This document shows positions 35,301-47,412 of a stretch of 64,000 nucleotides of DNA, piece by piece (position 1 is the first letter of the stretch; each line of letters begins with the position of its first letter). The notes beneath the pieces were generated by a model, which saw only the letters and a program-made list of their open reading frames with translations, searched no databases and was not told where the DNA came from. This stretch comes from Rhabdophis nuchalis. Lineage: Eukaryota > Chordata > Lepidosauria > Squamata > Natricidae. The stretch covers positions 379,501 to 443,500 of the forward strand of contig CM077653.1 of the NCBI GenBank assembly GCA_039707465.1. The letters are read 5' to 3'. The position numbers and the translations under genes are program-made.

Positions 35301-38300
35301 TGCCGTTTGGGGCGCGTCCCCTGGCCATTTCCTCAGGGGCCATCAGTTCCGCCCCCCGGGCCTTCTGGGTCAGCAGCATCTGCTGCTGCTGCTGCTGCTG
35401 GGGGGTCATCTGCAAACTCAGGTTCATGTTCATGTTGACATTCATGTTCAAGTTGGTGGGTGTGGCCAAGGCGCTAGGCTCCACCTCCTGCAGCGGGGGT
35501 GGGGGGCTCATCAGCGCCCGCCCCCCCCCGAACTCCAAGCCCAGGCCTTCCCCGGCAAACAGGCCAGGCTCCACCTGCCGGTGGGTCGGCAGGACGCGCT
35601 CCATCTCCAGGCCCAGAGACCCCGGCCGCTTCTCCAGCAGGGGGTGACGCAGCAGGTCCTCGCGGGCGCGGGATGGCAGGAAGCGCTCGGCCTCGCCCTG
35701 CACTGGGGGGTACGAGAGGCCCCCAGGCGTGAAGTGTCCCGGACCCCTGAGGGGCAGGTCTTCGCCCCACGGTAGGCTGGGCTGTATAGGGCGGGGCCCA
35801 CCGCCGACTGGGCCAAGGGACTCCAGGGGCATGGTGGCAAAGCCCCTCTGGACATGGCCGCCCGGGAAGCCGCGGGGGCCAGGGAAGGTGGGCCGCAGCT
35901 GCTCCTGAATGTCCAGGGGTGGCCCCCGCAGCAACCACTGCTCTCCGGGCCGGCTGTGGTAGGGTGGCGGGGGCCCTCGAAGCATCACGCCTCCCAGGGG
36001 CTGGGCCAGCATCACTTCCTGCAGCGGCCGTCCCCCATGCAATCCAGCTTGCTCCTCCTTACGCCGCTTCTCCTCGTAGTACTCCTCCTGCAGCTTGCGC
36101 CAGGCCACCTGCTCAGGGGTCAGGCTGTCCTGGCCAAGGCGCTGCAGCACCATGTTCATTGGCTGGCTCAGGTCCACCCCCGGGGGCAACGGTCCCTCCT
36201 GCTCCAGGCCCGGGCCCCCCAGGCTCTGCGTCTGCGAAATCATGGACTGCAGCGGCTCCTCATACTTCTTCACCCCTGCCCCGGAGAGGGCAGCCTGGGG
36301 AGGCTGTGGGGCTGCAGCCTGGGGGGGCAGGATGGCCCCTTCCCCAGGGCCTGGCCCACCCTTGAGGAAGGGCTCAGCCTCATTGCCACGCAGCAGCAGG
36401 CGCTCGATGTCCCGCAGAGTCTGCAGAGAGCGCTCCCGGTGCTCCAGCTGCTCCTTGGAGAGGCCTTCGGTGTTGAGGGGGTTGCGAGGCCCGTTTCCTG
36501 CCGCGGGGGGTCCCGTGCTGGCCCCCTCCCCCAACAAGCCCTCTGCAGTGCTGGCCTGCAGGGAGCCGAGCGTGGTGGGGGTGCTGGGGTGGGTGCTGCT
36601 GGGGGCCACGGAGCTGCTGCTGTTGCTGCCGTTTCCCACCGAGTTGGGCGTCAGGTCCTGGCAAGCCTCCTCAGGGGCCCCCTCTGGCTGGAGGGCGTTG
36701 CTGGAAGAGAGAGGTCCTTGGCCAAGCCCCAGAGGGGGCCCTCCCGCCTGCTGTCCCTGGGGCTGGCTGCTTGGGGGCAGGGCTGGCGGTCCCTGAGGGG
36801 TGCTGGCAGGAGACAAGTGGAGGGGCAGGGGTTCAACGGCACCCGGCATCTTCGGGAGAGGGGCTGGCTGCAAAAGGAGAAAGAGGGTCATCGCTGAGAG
36901 TGCGAGCCTGTGGCCGGCAACCACCCCTTCTCCGGCCACAGGTCTCCCGCTCAGGACAGCTGGTCTGGCCTCCCCAGCGGCACAACCGGCTGCCTTTCCC
37001 CAGCTCCGCTCTTACCTGGTCCAACTTTGCACGGGGCACATGTTGCTGATGGTAGCCGAGAATGGAGTCCGCCTGGCCCTGAAGGACAGCCTCCGCAGCC
37101 CTGCAGACACCCAAAGAGCCGTCAGGGCTGCCCCCCTTTGCCTGGGACCCAGCTGTGGGGAAACCTCCCCCTGGTTTGGGGCTGGCAGAGGGGAAGGGGA
37201 AGGAGATGCTCCCCATGCCCACGGAGGAGCCGCTGCTTACGCGTTGGCCAGGTGTGTGGTGAAGACATAGACCAGCTGCAGGCCCTGCTTTCCTCCGGCG
37301 TCTGACCGCAGGCTGGGGGCTGTGCTGTGAGGGGCGCCAGGTGTGTTGCTCTCGCTCAGGGCCGGCAGAGGGTTGGATCCTGGGCCCAGCTGCGCACTTC
37401 CGCTCATGGCCGACTCGGCTACGTGGCAATCTGTGAGAGACAACCATGGCAGGCTGAACAACCGCTGCAGATCAGCGCCTTCCCAAGTCATGCCCCCCTC
37501 CAAGGAAAGGCCTGCTGGCCCCTGGCCCCGGTGGCCACCAGCTCCCCCCAGCAATGAGGGGTGTTTCCTTGGAAAGCGCCAGCTGACCAGCCAGCCCTGA
37601 GAAGGTCAGAGAGAAGCCGGAGGCGGCGGTTGCACGGGCTTTCCCAAGGCCTGGCTGCGTCTCCCTGAAGGGGCCCTGGGAGGTTGGGCCCCTGCCTCCT
37701 TGGGGAGCAGAGGGACGGCTGCAGTGTCATGCCTGAGCCCGTGGGCACTCACTGTGGCTGCTGCCCAGGGACTTGTCGTCATCCTCGCTCTCCGGCCCAG
37801 AGCACCACTCGTCCCCGCTGTAGGGCTGCTTCCTCTCCAGCACGCAGCGCCTCTTGCTCCGAGGGACCGTCTCGCCTATCGAGCAAAAGGCTGCGCTAGG
37901 CCCTCCATCCAAAGGCTGGCACAGTTGGGGGGCAAGATGAGATGGCGGCCCACCCCGCCCCACCCATGGAGCAAGCGGGTCTGTTGCTGCGCCTCCTGCC
38001 GGCCCTGCACCCTCACCTTTCAGCTCCTTGTCCAGTGGGGTGGCACTTGCTTCCCGCCGCTCTCCCGAATCCACGGAGACACTGCGTTCCCGCCTGACTT
38101 TGCCCTTCAAGGCCCCAAAGACAGAAACAGGAGCCTGGCTGGCTTTCAGGGCCAGAGGGCCTGCGGCGGGCTGGCCAACATTGGTGTCCTGGCTCCCTGC
38201 CCCGCCCACATCTTTAGTGCCCAGGTGGCCGATGGGAGGGGGGCTCACAGGGTGGGGCCGGGGCTAGGAGTGGGCGCTGCTGTTACCTGTCTTTCCATGG

Positions 38301-38326
38301 TTGGCCAGTTTACTGTCAGGGTGCAT
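32339..38326 (-). CDS. BCL9L: BCL9L (BCL9-2), Wnt/beta-catenin co-activator
   Basis: BCL9L bridges beta-catenin and Pygopus on TCF/LEF targets in the nucleus. Exons in transcript order: 38326-38287 (coding part of exon 38419-38287), 38160-38017, 37875-37753, 37430-37241, 37100-37016, 36867-34671 (2.2 kb), 33784-33524, 33393-32339. The total is about 1364 aa from MHPDSKLANHGKTG; human is 1499, with a longer N-terminus. Landmarks: the basic segment PRSKRRCVLERKQPYSGDEW, HD1 for Pygopus (VYVFTTHLANA...AAEAVLQG, across an intron), HD2 for beta-catenin (LSKEQLEHRERSLQTLRDIE), HD3 (WRKLQEEYYEEKRRKEEQ), and the C-terminal blocks MSKYAMPSSTPLYHNAIKTI and PTGIPEFDLSRIIPSEKPSS, ending in NLPF. The protein is proline/glutamine-rich, with a seven-Q run. 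Two points are unsure: whether translation starts upstream of MHPD, since the exon stays open to EAFGPTG, and the small intron 38161-38286 (see findings). Confidence 0.94.
35380..35400 (-). repeat. Pure (CAG)7 tract coding polyglutamine in BCL9L
   Basis: Seven uninterrupted CAG codons on the minus strand (ctg on plus) encode MTP-Q7-MLL in the large BCL9L exon. As I recall it, human has three Q at this position, so this is a lineage expansion and a likely length polymorphism. Confidence 0.9.
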
Positions 38327-38639
38327 TTGACTGGCTGAGGTTTCTGGCAGCGACACTGGAGGCAGCGCCTCGTCTCTGGGTCCTCCGCCCGTGGCACTTC
38401 CGGTCGGGCCAAATGCCTCCTGGGTGGAGAGGGGGGAAAAGAGGGGCGTAAGACAAAAACCGTCATGGGGGGGGGGGGGAGAAGAGGCCACGGCAGATGC
38501 TGCACCTCCTGCTCAGGACCGCCCACCTTGTGCCAATGTGTCCCCGAGGCCTCCGGCAAACCTCACAATCCTCGCTCCCCACAAGCCCTCAACCTCCCGG
38601 CCCAAGACTTTCCCCTGCTGCCTGTGGGAGTTTGTAATT

Positions 38640-38760
38640 TGGCACCAGTGGTGGGTTTCCATTATTTTCTACCAGTTTGCTCGTGCGCAACATTTCTGCG
38701 CTTGCACAGAAGCATCCGGGTGAGGGAGCGGAGCCTCCCGCCGTTGCCACTACTTGTTCG
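38640..38760 (+). repeat. Possible squamate interspersed repeat
   Basis: The phrase accagtggtgggtttccatt followed by ttctaccagtttgctc resembles a common squamate repeat that begins with a ccagtggtggg motif. No coding frame or tail is visible. Extent and family are uncertain. Confidence 0.35.
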
Positions 38761-41700
38761 CCCGATCCGAGAGCAATCCACCTCTGTTTGGCACCCCTTC
38801 CTGGCCAAGATAAGGAAAGGAGGCCCCAGCGCTGCCTGAGAGGAGGAGACGTTTGGCTGAACCCTGCAAGGGATCCACTCCAAAAGTTGCCATATCCAGA
38901 TGTTCTCATCCAAAGATAACCATGTTGTAGAACTGGCCGAGGCAATGCAGATTGCTCCAATTAGGGGGGAAACCGGGGGGGGGGTCAGGGGGAGGCAGGA
39001 TTAAACATGTTCAGACAGATTGAAGAATCAGCGTGGCTCCTGCAGAAGTAAATCTGATTAATTTTTCCAAGTCCATCTTTGAAAGGGACAGAGGCAAGTC
39101 TGCCAAGGCTTTCAAAAGGCGTTTCAGCCGCCCTGGGATAAACAGGAACTTCATCATGAGTTAAGAGAAAAGACAGAAGAGAAACAACCAAGAATTCTTC
39201 CAGCAGACAAAGACGAAAAGCTCCACGGAGAAGTGCTGGGACCAAGGTCTTCCTAAGTGGAGTTTGGGCTCAGCACGAAGGTGACCAAATCTGCTTACAA
39301 TCCAAAATCCATTTTGCGTGGTCAAGGCAACAAAGAGGCCTCCAGACCTTCAGAGGCAGCTCTCCAAACTGCTGGAGGGGACACTCGAAGCAAAAAGGGG
39401 CCAAAAACAAAGCAAAACATAAACAGGCATTCCTGGTTGGGACTGAAGAGGAAAGGAATTTTAGGTATCAATTTGTCCAATTCCACCTTGGGAATCACTG
39501 GAAATGAACCGGAAGGAACCGGCCCTGCCACCATCCTTTCACAAAAATGTAGGATACACCGGAGGAGCCTGCCCGCTTCTGTATGGAGGTCAACACCTAG
39601 AGTGTAACGTAACAACGGACACTGTGCCGCAGAGGGGCTGATGGGCCCGGGTGCCCCTGGTAGCGTTTTGGGGAAAAGGCGAGCAACCAACGATTCGAAA
39701 GAGGCCAAGCGAATGCAAAGGGACGGCTGAATGGGGGAGAAGCCCCCTCCCCCCAGGGCATTGAGGTCAACTCTCAAGGCCTGGGGGGGGGGGAGGGGCT
39801 CTGGATCCTTTCCAGCCCTGCCTAGGAGCCCCACTTTCAGGGTCCTCCTCAGGTCCCTCTCAAGGTGGGGAGGGGCCCTGGCCCGTCCCTTGACCTGCAG
39901 CTGTCTCTGGCTAGCAGGTGCTCCAGCCCTGAGGGGAGGGGGGAGGCTGTCTCTTTAAGTCTCCGTGGCCACGTGGGCCGGCTAAGCCTCTGGGGGCCTA
40001 TTAATAGCAGCTGGAAAGATCACATCACTCCGGGGATATTTATATTCCTCCTTCTACACCAGGAGAGATTTATTTCCAGGCTGCCCAGGGAGAGCCTGAT
40101 GGAGAGGGAGGGGGAGTACAAGTCACCTGCAGGAGAGGGTGGCAGAGCCAGACGCCCCTGGACCTCAACTGGCCCCTGGACAGCAGCCCCCGCCCCGGCC
40201 ACTCCCGGCCCTGCTGGTGGGAAGGGTCTTGGGTCCCCTCGGCTTCGGCTGCAGAAGAAGGGCAGCATCTCCGGTGCCCTGGGCTCCTCCCGCTGCTCTG
40301 CGCCTAAAGCCTTCCAAGGGAGCATCTGCCCTGGTGCCATCCGCCTGTGCCAACCCTCCCTCACGGGACGGTGCTACTTGAGATGGGATCCCTCTGGGCG
40401 GCTCACGGCTTGCTTACCCCCCAATAAGCCCTCCGAGATCCACACAACGGTTTCCGTGAAACTTGGGAATGGCTACCAAGACAAGGCTAAGGATGAAAAA
40501 TAAGTATGTCGAAGGGCACACGGCCCCTCCACTGGACGCCCCTGGGGCCTCTCTCCTGCAAGACCAGCCACCACAGGCCCACTTGGGCATCGACCCAGCT
40601 CGGTCCATGGGCCGCAGGGCAGCCTTCAGAGCACGACGGGTGGCCTGTGCTGTGGGCTGCACACCCTCCCAGACACAGGCCCATCCCAGGGTCACTTCGG
40701 AGGAGGGGAGGGGAGGCAATCCCCCCCCAGCCCCCAGTGCTGGAGGGAATGCTAGCCTCTCCCTCCACTGGACGGCCCCAAGCCTCCCCCATAGGGCTGG
40801 TCAAGCTGTAAGGCAGGGACTGGGGGGAGGCAGTGGACCCCACGGCCGCTAGGAAAGAGGCTCTCTGCAGCCACAGGGACCCGCCTGCCTTTGCCCACAT
40901 CCAGACTCAGTTCAGCGCAGTGATTTGGGGTCTCTGGACATTCTCTTGGATGTCACCACCATCCCTCCTGCTGGGCTAAAGAGAAGCACCTCCAAAACCT
41001 GAAGCCCAGCCAGAGGTTGGGAAGGTTTCTGCCTGGAACAGCTGGGGGCTTCAGAGACGGGTGGGTGGGAAGCAGTGGATGATGTCATCAGCAAGGAAAA
41101 GGGGGGCTGCTTCCTCGTTGGGCTGTTTAAGGGAGTAAAATCAGAAAAAAATGCACAGGCCTTCATTCCAATGCAGAGATGCAGTGAAAAGCCCTCAGGG
41201 GCTCCCGAGGGTCCCCAGTGAGACGTGGCCCAGAAACCAGCCTTCTGTAACCCAGCACTGAGGGGGAACACGAGACCCATCCTCGGCTGGCCTCTCCACC
41301 CACCCGTGCCCCACCTTCATCGGGGCCTCCTAGCCACAGCATCGCTATGGGCAGAGCTACTTGCCAGAAGGTCTCCGACTGGCCAAGAGCAGCAAGCAGG
41401 AGTCCCAGATGGGACGACCAGCACGGGAGTCATTCCGAGCCCCTGGGGTCAAACTGAAGCCACCGACCAGGAAGAGGACATTCCTGCCTGCAGGCATTTC
41501 TGAGCGCCCTGCAGAGAAGGCTGCTTCATCACTTTGCCCAGAATTATTCCAGAACTTCTGCAGCGCTTTCCTGCCCCTCCAAGCACTTTCCCCCAAGGGC
41601 CCTGGGCTGCAGAGCTGTAAAACCACCAGCTTTGCCCCCCTCCCCATGACCCCCAGGCTAGGCACTCCTCACAGCTGGAGGGGGAGGTGGGACTCCAGGG

Positions 41701-43829
41701 CAGAGAGCGGCCCAGCGCTCCCTGGGAAGGTGGCAGGGAAGGGAAGGGGCCTAGAAGCAAGAGAGGGCACAGGCTCAGGGAATCTCTCTGAGGGCACAAA
41801 CAGCTGCCACAGCCGGCAGGCAGCCTCCCTCGAACGCCTGGGCCATTCCACTGGGTTCCACCTGGCAACGGCTCCCCTCTTCCTAGCCGCCGGCCTGGTC
41901 CAGGGATGGTATGTTGAGCTGACCCCTGGGGAACCGAGGCAGACCAGGCTGCCCCCCCCCCCCCTGTGCCTCCGAGGGGTGGGTAGTCCTAGCAAGCGAT
42001 CCTTCAACTGGAGAGAGGCCAATTTGGAGCAATCTCCCTCCGCCTGCTCAGCCCAGGCGAGGCCATGCCTGTCTCGGAGTCAGCGTCACTCCAGGTCGCT
42101 GCAACCCACAGCAATGCGCTAAGTAGGTCGAAGCCTGAAGAGAAACCGTCTTTAGCGAAGTTCCCAAAGATCCTTTGGCTCCTACAAAGATCACATTCTT
42201 CCCTGCCTGAAGTGGGAACAGGTCCAGAACATTCTGCAAGTTTTGAGAATGAAGCAAAGCCTGCGGAGGAAGGATCCCTGCCTCCTCGTGCCGTTCCCTC
42301 TGAGCGGGGCTGGAGAGGCGTCTGGAATTCCTCGGTGCCAGGATCCGACTCGCCCCAGCCAGATGCCAAGATTTGTTTTGTCTAGCGGCCTCTGCCAGCA
42401 ACCCACCCCTCAGCTCAACCGCTCAACCGGTTGCGCAACAGCCCCGTCCTTGCCCAAGCGGAGTTGCCATTTTCCCGCAAGGGAGCCTGGCGGAAGCTCC
42501 CCAGGGCCAAGTCCTCCTCTCAAGGCCCAGTTGGGAAGGAGGAGGACGCCCCTCCCCCCGACTTGCCAAGTCACAAAACTCTGATTCAGCCCTCCAGGAA
42601 GGCCCACCGGCAGTCCATTGTCTTTGGGGGAGGGGGGGTGAAACCGTGCTCCACTGGGAGGGCCCTGGGGGCCCCCACTGCCCCAGATGAATGGGCTGCT
42701 CCTGCCCCCTTGAGCCCCCACTTTGAAAACCAGCTTCCCTCCTAGACGTGCCAGCCTGGGGTTGCAGGGCCCTGTGCCGTGAGGGTCCCATGCCAGCCTG
42801 CGCTGATGGAGAGCTGCCCTGCGCCCTCCTGCCCCACTGGGATCCAACTGACTCACGCCTGGTCCAGCCCCGGAGGAGCCAGGGAAAGCGGGCCTTTGTT
42901 GTGCATACACAAAACTGTCTCCTAGTGAAGGTGGAAAAAAAGCCCGGCTGGAGGGAAAGGGAGAAACCACACTCTGGGAGCCAGCCAGCTCCCTGACTCA
43001 GCCGGCTGGGTCTGCTGAACGCCTGCGGGCCCCGGGGAGGGAAAGGCCTTGTGCAGGGTGGCATCCCCCACCCTAACCCTCTTCTGGCCTCCCCCACCTG
43101 GAGCCTCAGGACGTGGCATGGCTTCTCCTGGACAAGGCCGCCATTCCTGGCTCTGCAGAGCTCTTCGTCCTGTGGTCGGGGCCCAGACTGCCTGGCCCCT
43201 CTGGCTCCTCAGAGCCCAGCCGGCAGACAGACCCCCGAGGGAGGGAAGAGCAGCCTGCTGTCTGGGGCCAGGAGACCCAAGTGGGCAGCAAAGGAGGGCC
43301 CCGGGCAGCAGGGCCACGAAGGAAGCCGATCACCCAGGCGCATCCTCTCCCGAGTGGGAAATGGGTGCATCTGGAGCAGCCGCCGCTCAGGGCGTGCCAG
43401 CCCACCTCATGTGGCAGAGCCCACCCCCTGCCCTGCCCCCATGCGCTGGCCTGAGTTTGCACCAGGGTCAAAGGTCACCACTTCTCCATCGCATTCTCTC
43501 AAAAAGGCCAAGGGGAGCAGAGGACCCATATCCCCCCCCCCAGGGCAGGCCCAGCAGTGGGAACATCCGGTTTGGGCAGCAAGCCATGAACGCCCCGATG
43601 CCCCTCCAGGGCCCGCAAGCTAAAGCCCTGACCAACTGGCCTCCTCCACCTGCTCAGAGACTGTCCAAGGATGGATCTGAATAATCGCTCCTTCCACTCC
43701 CCACCTTCAGGCGTCTATCCCAGCCATGGGCCCACCTCCTCTGAGAGTAACACTTGGGCTGCCATCAGGCGACCAGCAGCTCTGAGCCTCTGCAGCCACA
43801 AGCAATAGATCACTGCATCTCTACAGGCA

Positions 43830-46400
43830 TGCGTGAAACCAAGGACGAAAGCCTCCCAGAATGCCTATGGGTTAAGACAGAAAGGGGGAAAAAGTGACAG
43901 TCACTATACTGTAGGTGTATATTACAGGCCACCCAACCAAGAAGAAGAAATAGACAAACGTTTTGCTAATTGGTTGACACATGCATGTAGAAAACACACC
44001 ACAGTAGTCATGGGCGACTTTAACTACCCTGTCAACAACTTGGCATCAAGTGGAAGATAGAACAGGTTCCTAACCAACTAGCTGGCAACTTTGTGAGCAG
44101 AGGAGGGACCAAAGGGACAGCTATATTGGACCTAATTCTTACTAATGGAGATGAAATGATAGAAGGAGTTGAAGCTATAGAAATTTTGCGGGAGAGTGGC
44201 CATGTCATATCAGAGTTCAAAAGGCTGCAGACAATATAAAGCAATACAACATAATCAAACCTTTAAAAGAGTCGATGACGACCCAGACTGTTAGGGGTAA
44301 TATGCTGGCTCTGCAAACCATTTAGAGAGGATGTAAAGCACTGTGAAGTAGTATATAAGTCTAAATGCTGTTGCTATTTCAACAAATGTAGAGCTTGGGA
44401 AGGATTCTATGATGAAAATCTTAAAGGGAAAACAACGCAAGAAGCTTGGGAAACTCTGAAAAATATGATTATAAAAGCCCAGTCTGGCACAATACCACTG
44501 AAAAAAGAAAAATAAGAAATCCAAGAAAAGACCAGCCTGGATACACAAAGAACTCTCTGATAAACTAAAAGATAAAAAGGAAAAATATAAAAATAACATA
44601 TATATTTGCAAAGATGAGGTCAAGAAAGCTAAGGTTCAGAATGAAGACTTGCAACCAATGTCAAAAATATTTTTTTAAAAAAATTATTTCAACATAAAAA
44701 AAAAGTCAAAGAAACAATCAGTCCACTAAGGAGAGAAAATGCCAAGGAATCAGGAGTAGGAAGAAAGCAGAGCTGCTTAAATCTTTCTTTGCATCTGTTT
44801 TCACACAAAAAGAAAAAATAGCCCAACTTACCAAAACCATAAAAAAAGGCTAGCAATTCAAACTGAAATTGACAGGAAAATGGTAAGAGAACACCTGTCT
44901 GCTTTAGATGAGTTCAGATCACTGGGATCTGATGGATTATATCCCAGAGTTATGAAGAAGCTGGAAGGCCTGATCTTGGAACCATTGAACTACATCTTTC
45001 AAAGATCCTGGAGCACCAGTCCTGGAGTACCAGATGACTGGAAAAAAGTTGATGTGGTTCCCAACTTCAAAAAACGGGGGGAAAAGAGATTTAAGAGGCT
45101 ACAGACCAATCAAACATCAATATCTGGGAAGATCCTGGAAAATATAATTAAGCAATAGATCTGGGAACAGCTAGAAGCAAGCAAACTTATAACCAAAAGT
45201 CAACATTGGTTTGTCAAAAACAGATCATGCCAAACAATGAAATCGTATTTCATTCTTTGACAAGGTGACTAAGTTAGTAGGCCAGAAAAATGCTCTGGGT
45301 ATAGTATACTTAGATTTAGACATTTGATAAAAGTGGACCAACCTACTTCTTGGTAAGCTAGAAAAATGTGGGTTAAACAGCATCACCACTAGATAGATTT
45401 GTAATGGCTCACAAACTGCTCTCAATATGTAATACTTAATGAAACTATGTCTACATGGAGAGAAGTAAGTAGCAGGGTACTCACAAGTTCTGTTTTAGGC
45501 CCAGTACTCTTCAATATCGTCATGAATGATTTAGCTGAGATGATAGAAAGAGAACTATCAAATTTGCAGATGGAATAACAACCCAGAAGATAGGCTCAAG
45601 ATCTAGATGTATCTCAACAAACGAACAGTTGGCCCTAGCTAACAAAATAAAATTCAGTGTGAGAAAAGCAAAATTTTACATTTATGCAAGAAAAACCAAA
45701 TGTACAGATTGGGTGAAACTTGGCTCAACAGCAAAGTGGCTGGAAGGATCTTGGAGTCCTAATGGACAATCATTTAAATATGAGCCAGCAGTGTGCTGCA
45801 GCTGCCAAAAAAGCCAATGCAATCCTAGGCTACATTACTAAGAGACATAATCAAGACAACATGAAGTGTTAATACCAATTTATAAAGCCTTGGTAAGGCC
45901 AGTAGTGGAATATTGCATCCGGTTTTGGTTGCCACAATATTAAAAAGGTTGAGACTCTGGAAAGAGTGCAGAGAAGAGCAACATAGATGATTAGGGGGAC
46001 TGGAGGCTAAAACATAAGAACGGTTGCGGGAATTGGGTATGTCTAGTTTAATGAAAAGAAGGACTAGAGGTGATATGGTGGCAATCTTCCAATATCTCAG
46101 GGGCTGCTCCAAAGAAAAGGAGGCCAATTTATTCTCCAAAGCTCTGGACACAGGACAAGAAGCAATAGATGGAAACAAATTAAGGAGAAAAGCAACCTAG
46201 GTCTAAGGAGAAACTTCCTAATGGTGAGATGAGTAAACCAGTGGAATGGATTGCCTTCAGAAGTTGTGGGTGCTCCATCACTGGAGGCTTTTAAGAAGGG
46301 GCCAGAGAGACATTTGTCTGTAATGGCGGAGTTTCTTGCTTCAGCAGGGGTTGGACTGTAAGACCTCCAAGGTCCCTTCCAGTGCTGTTATTCTGTTAAG
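43830..46400 (+). mobile_element. CR1 LINE, degraded ORF2 with 3' end
   Basis: On the plus strand, broken frames spell CR1 ORF2 in order: endonuclease GVYYRPPNQEEEIDKRF and VVMGDFNYP (43.9-44.05 kb); linker SDKLKDKKEKYK (44.56 kb); early RT DEFRSLGSDGLYPRVMKKLE (44.9 kb); NIVMNDLAEM (45.5 kb); then the CR1 C-terminus MARKS-like VETLERVQRRAT and NQWNGLPSEVVGAPSLEAFK (46.2-46.3 kb). It ends with aaggtcccttccagtgctgt tattctgtt, the typical CR1 3' end. Many stops and frameshifts are present, and parts of the central RT are missing. It sits in the BCL9L 5' intron. Confidence 0.88.
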
Positions 46401-47114
46401 AGTTTTGTAAGGCCCTGATGCCAACTGCTCGGCCTCCTGCAGTGCAGCCATGCCAAGGTGACCCTCTTCACATGCAGCAATTGGCTATGGCGCTTGCCAC
46501 AAGAAGGCATCTCTCTCCTGCAAGGAGCTGGCTTTGTAAGGGAAAGGGAGCGCAGGGGCAAAATGTGCCAGGAGAATGGCACGGGGTGAAGGTGCCTGCC
46601 ATTTTCTTCCACTTCGTAGGACTGCAGTTCAAAAGAGTTGCCAGCAGGACAAATGTATGCAAGGCCTGAGGCATAATGAGGAAGCGCTGGAGACCTCGCA
46701 GACTAAGGGGAAGGATAACCAGACCCTACAGGGATGGCAGGGAAGGAGAGCAGTTCCCGATTCACATGAGGACACTGGGCTACAAACCTCAAGGCTGTTG
46801 TCCCAAACTCTGAACAGGCCGGGGAGGCCATGGGCTGAATCAGCTTCAGTGGCAAGAAAGGGTTTGCCCCCTGGGGAGGGTTGGTGCCTCTTGTTGCAGA
46901 GGCAAAAGGGCAGAAGGTGTGTGTGTGGGGGGGGACTTTGGGAGAGAACCTTTCCAACAAGACTTCGGTAGTCGTGGGGAGAAAAGGCGGCTTCCAATTT
47001 TCAGGCTTCCGCTTAGTCTCGTAAAAATGCACTGGAAGCAGGGGATTCTGACCAAAGGCAGCCCTAAAGGGAGCTGCTCTAACGGGCACATCAAGGCTGC
47101 CCCTCAAGACACCC

Positions 47115-47412
47115 AGGTGTATGGCGGAAGTCAGGGGGCTGGGTTTAAAGGGGAGGCGGGGGAGGGTTAGGGTGGGGAAATATATATGTATAATTAATCT
47201 AGAAGATGGGGTTAATGGGATATGGTTACGCTAAGAGAAATGTATATTATCACTGTTGGGAGGAGAGGGGGTACAATACTTGAATGAGAAACTTATTTTA
47301 AGAGGGGGGGAGGGGAGGGGGCACAGTACTTGTATGTGATTTATATTATATGTTGGGGGGGGGAAAGGGGGGAAACTTGTTTGTATAAAACTTTTTCAAT
47401 TAAAAAAAAGAT
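47115..47412 (+). mobile_element. L1-type LINE 3'UTR fragment (copy 1)
   Basis: This 0.3-kb G-rich segment contains gcggaagtcagggggctggg, gtacttgtatgtgatttata and tgtataaaactttttcaatt followed by an A run. It is nearly the same as the end of the longer element at 54.1-55.3 kb, which carries RT sequence, so it is taken as the 3'UTR and poly-A of the same family. Confidence 0.75.

Noticed and set aside
40463..40500. ATKTRLRMKNK on the plus strand, recalling the BCL9L N-terminal LANKTRLPH
   Set aside because: It is on the strand opposite to BCL9L, with no splice sites in phase.
39200..43700. Dense overlapping open frames in the BCL9L 5' intron
   Set aside because: None shows a recognisable domain. 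Frames occur equally on both strands, and composition explains them.
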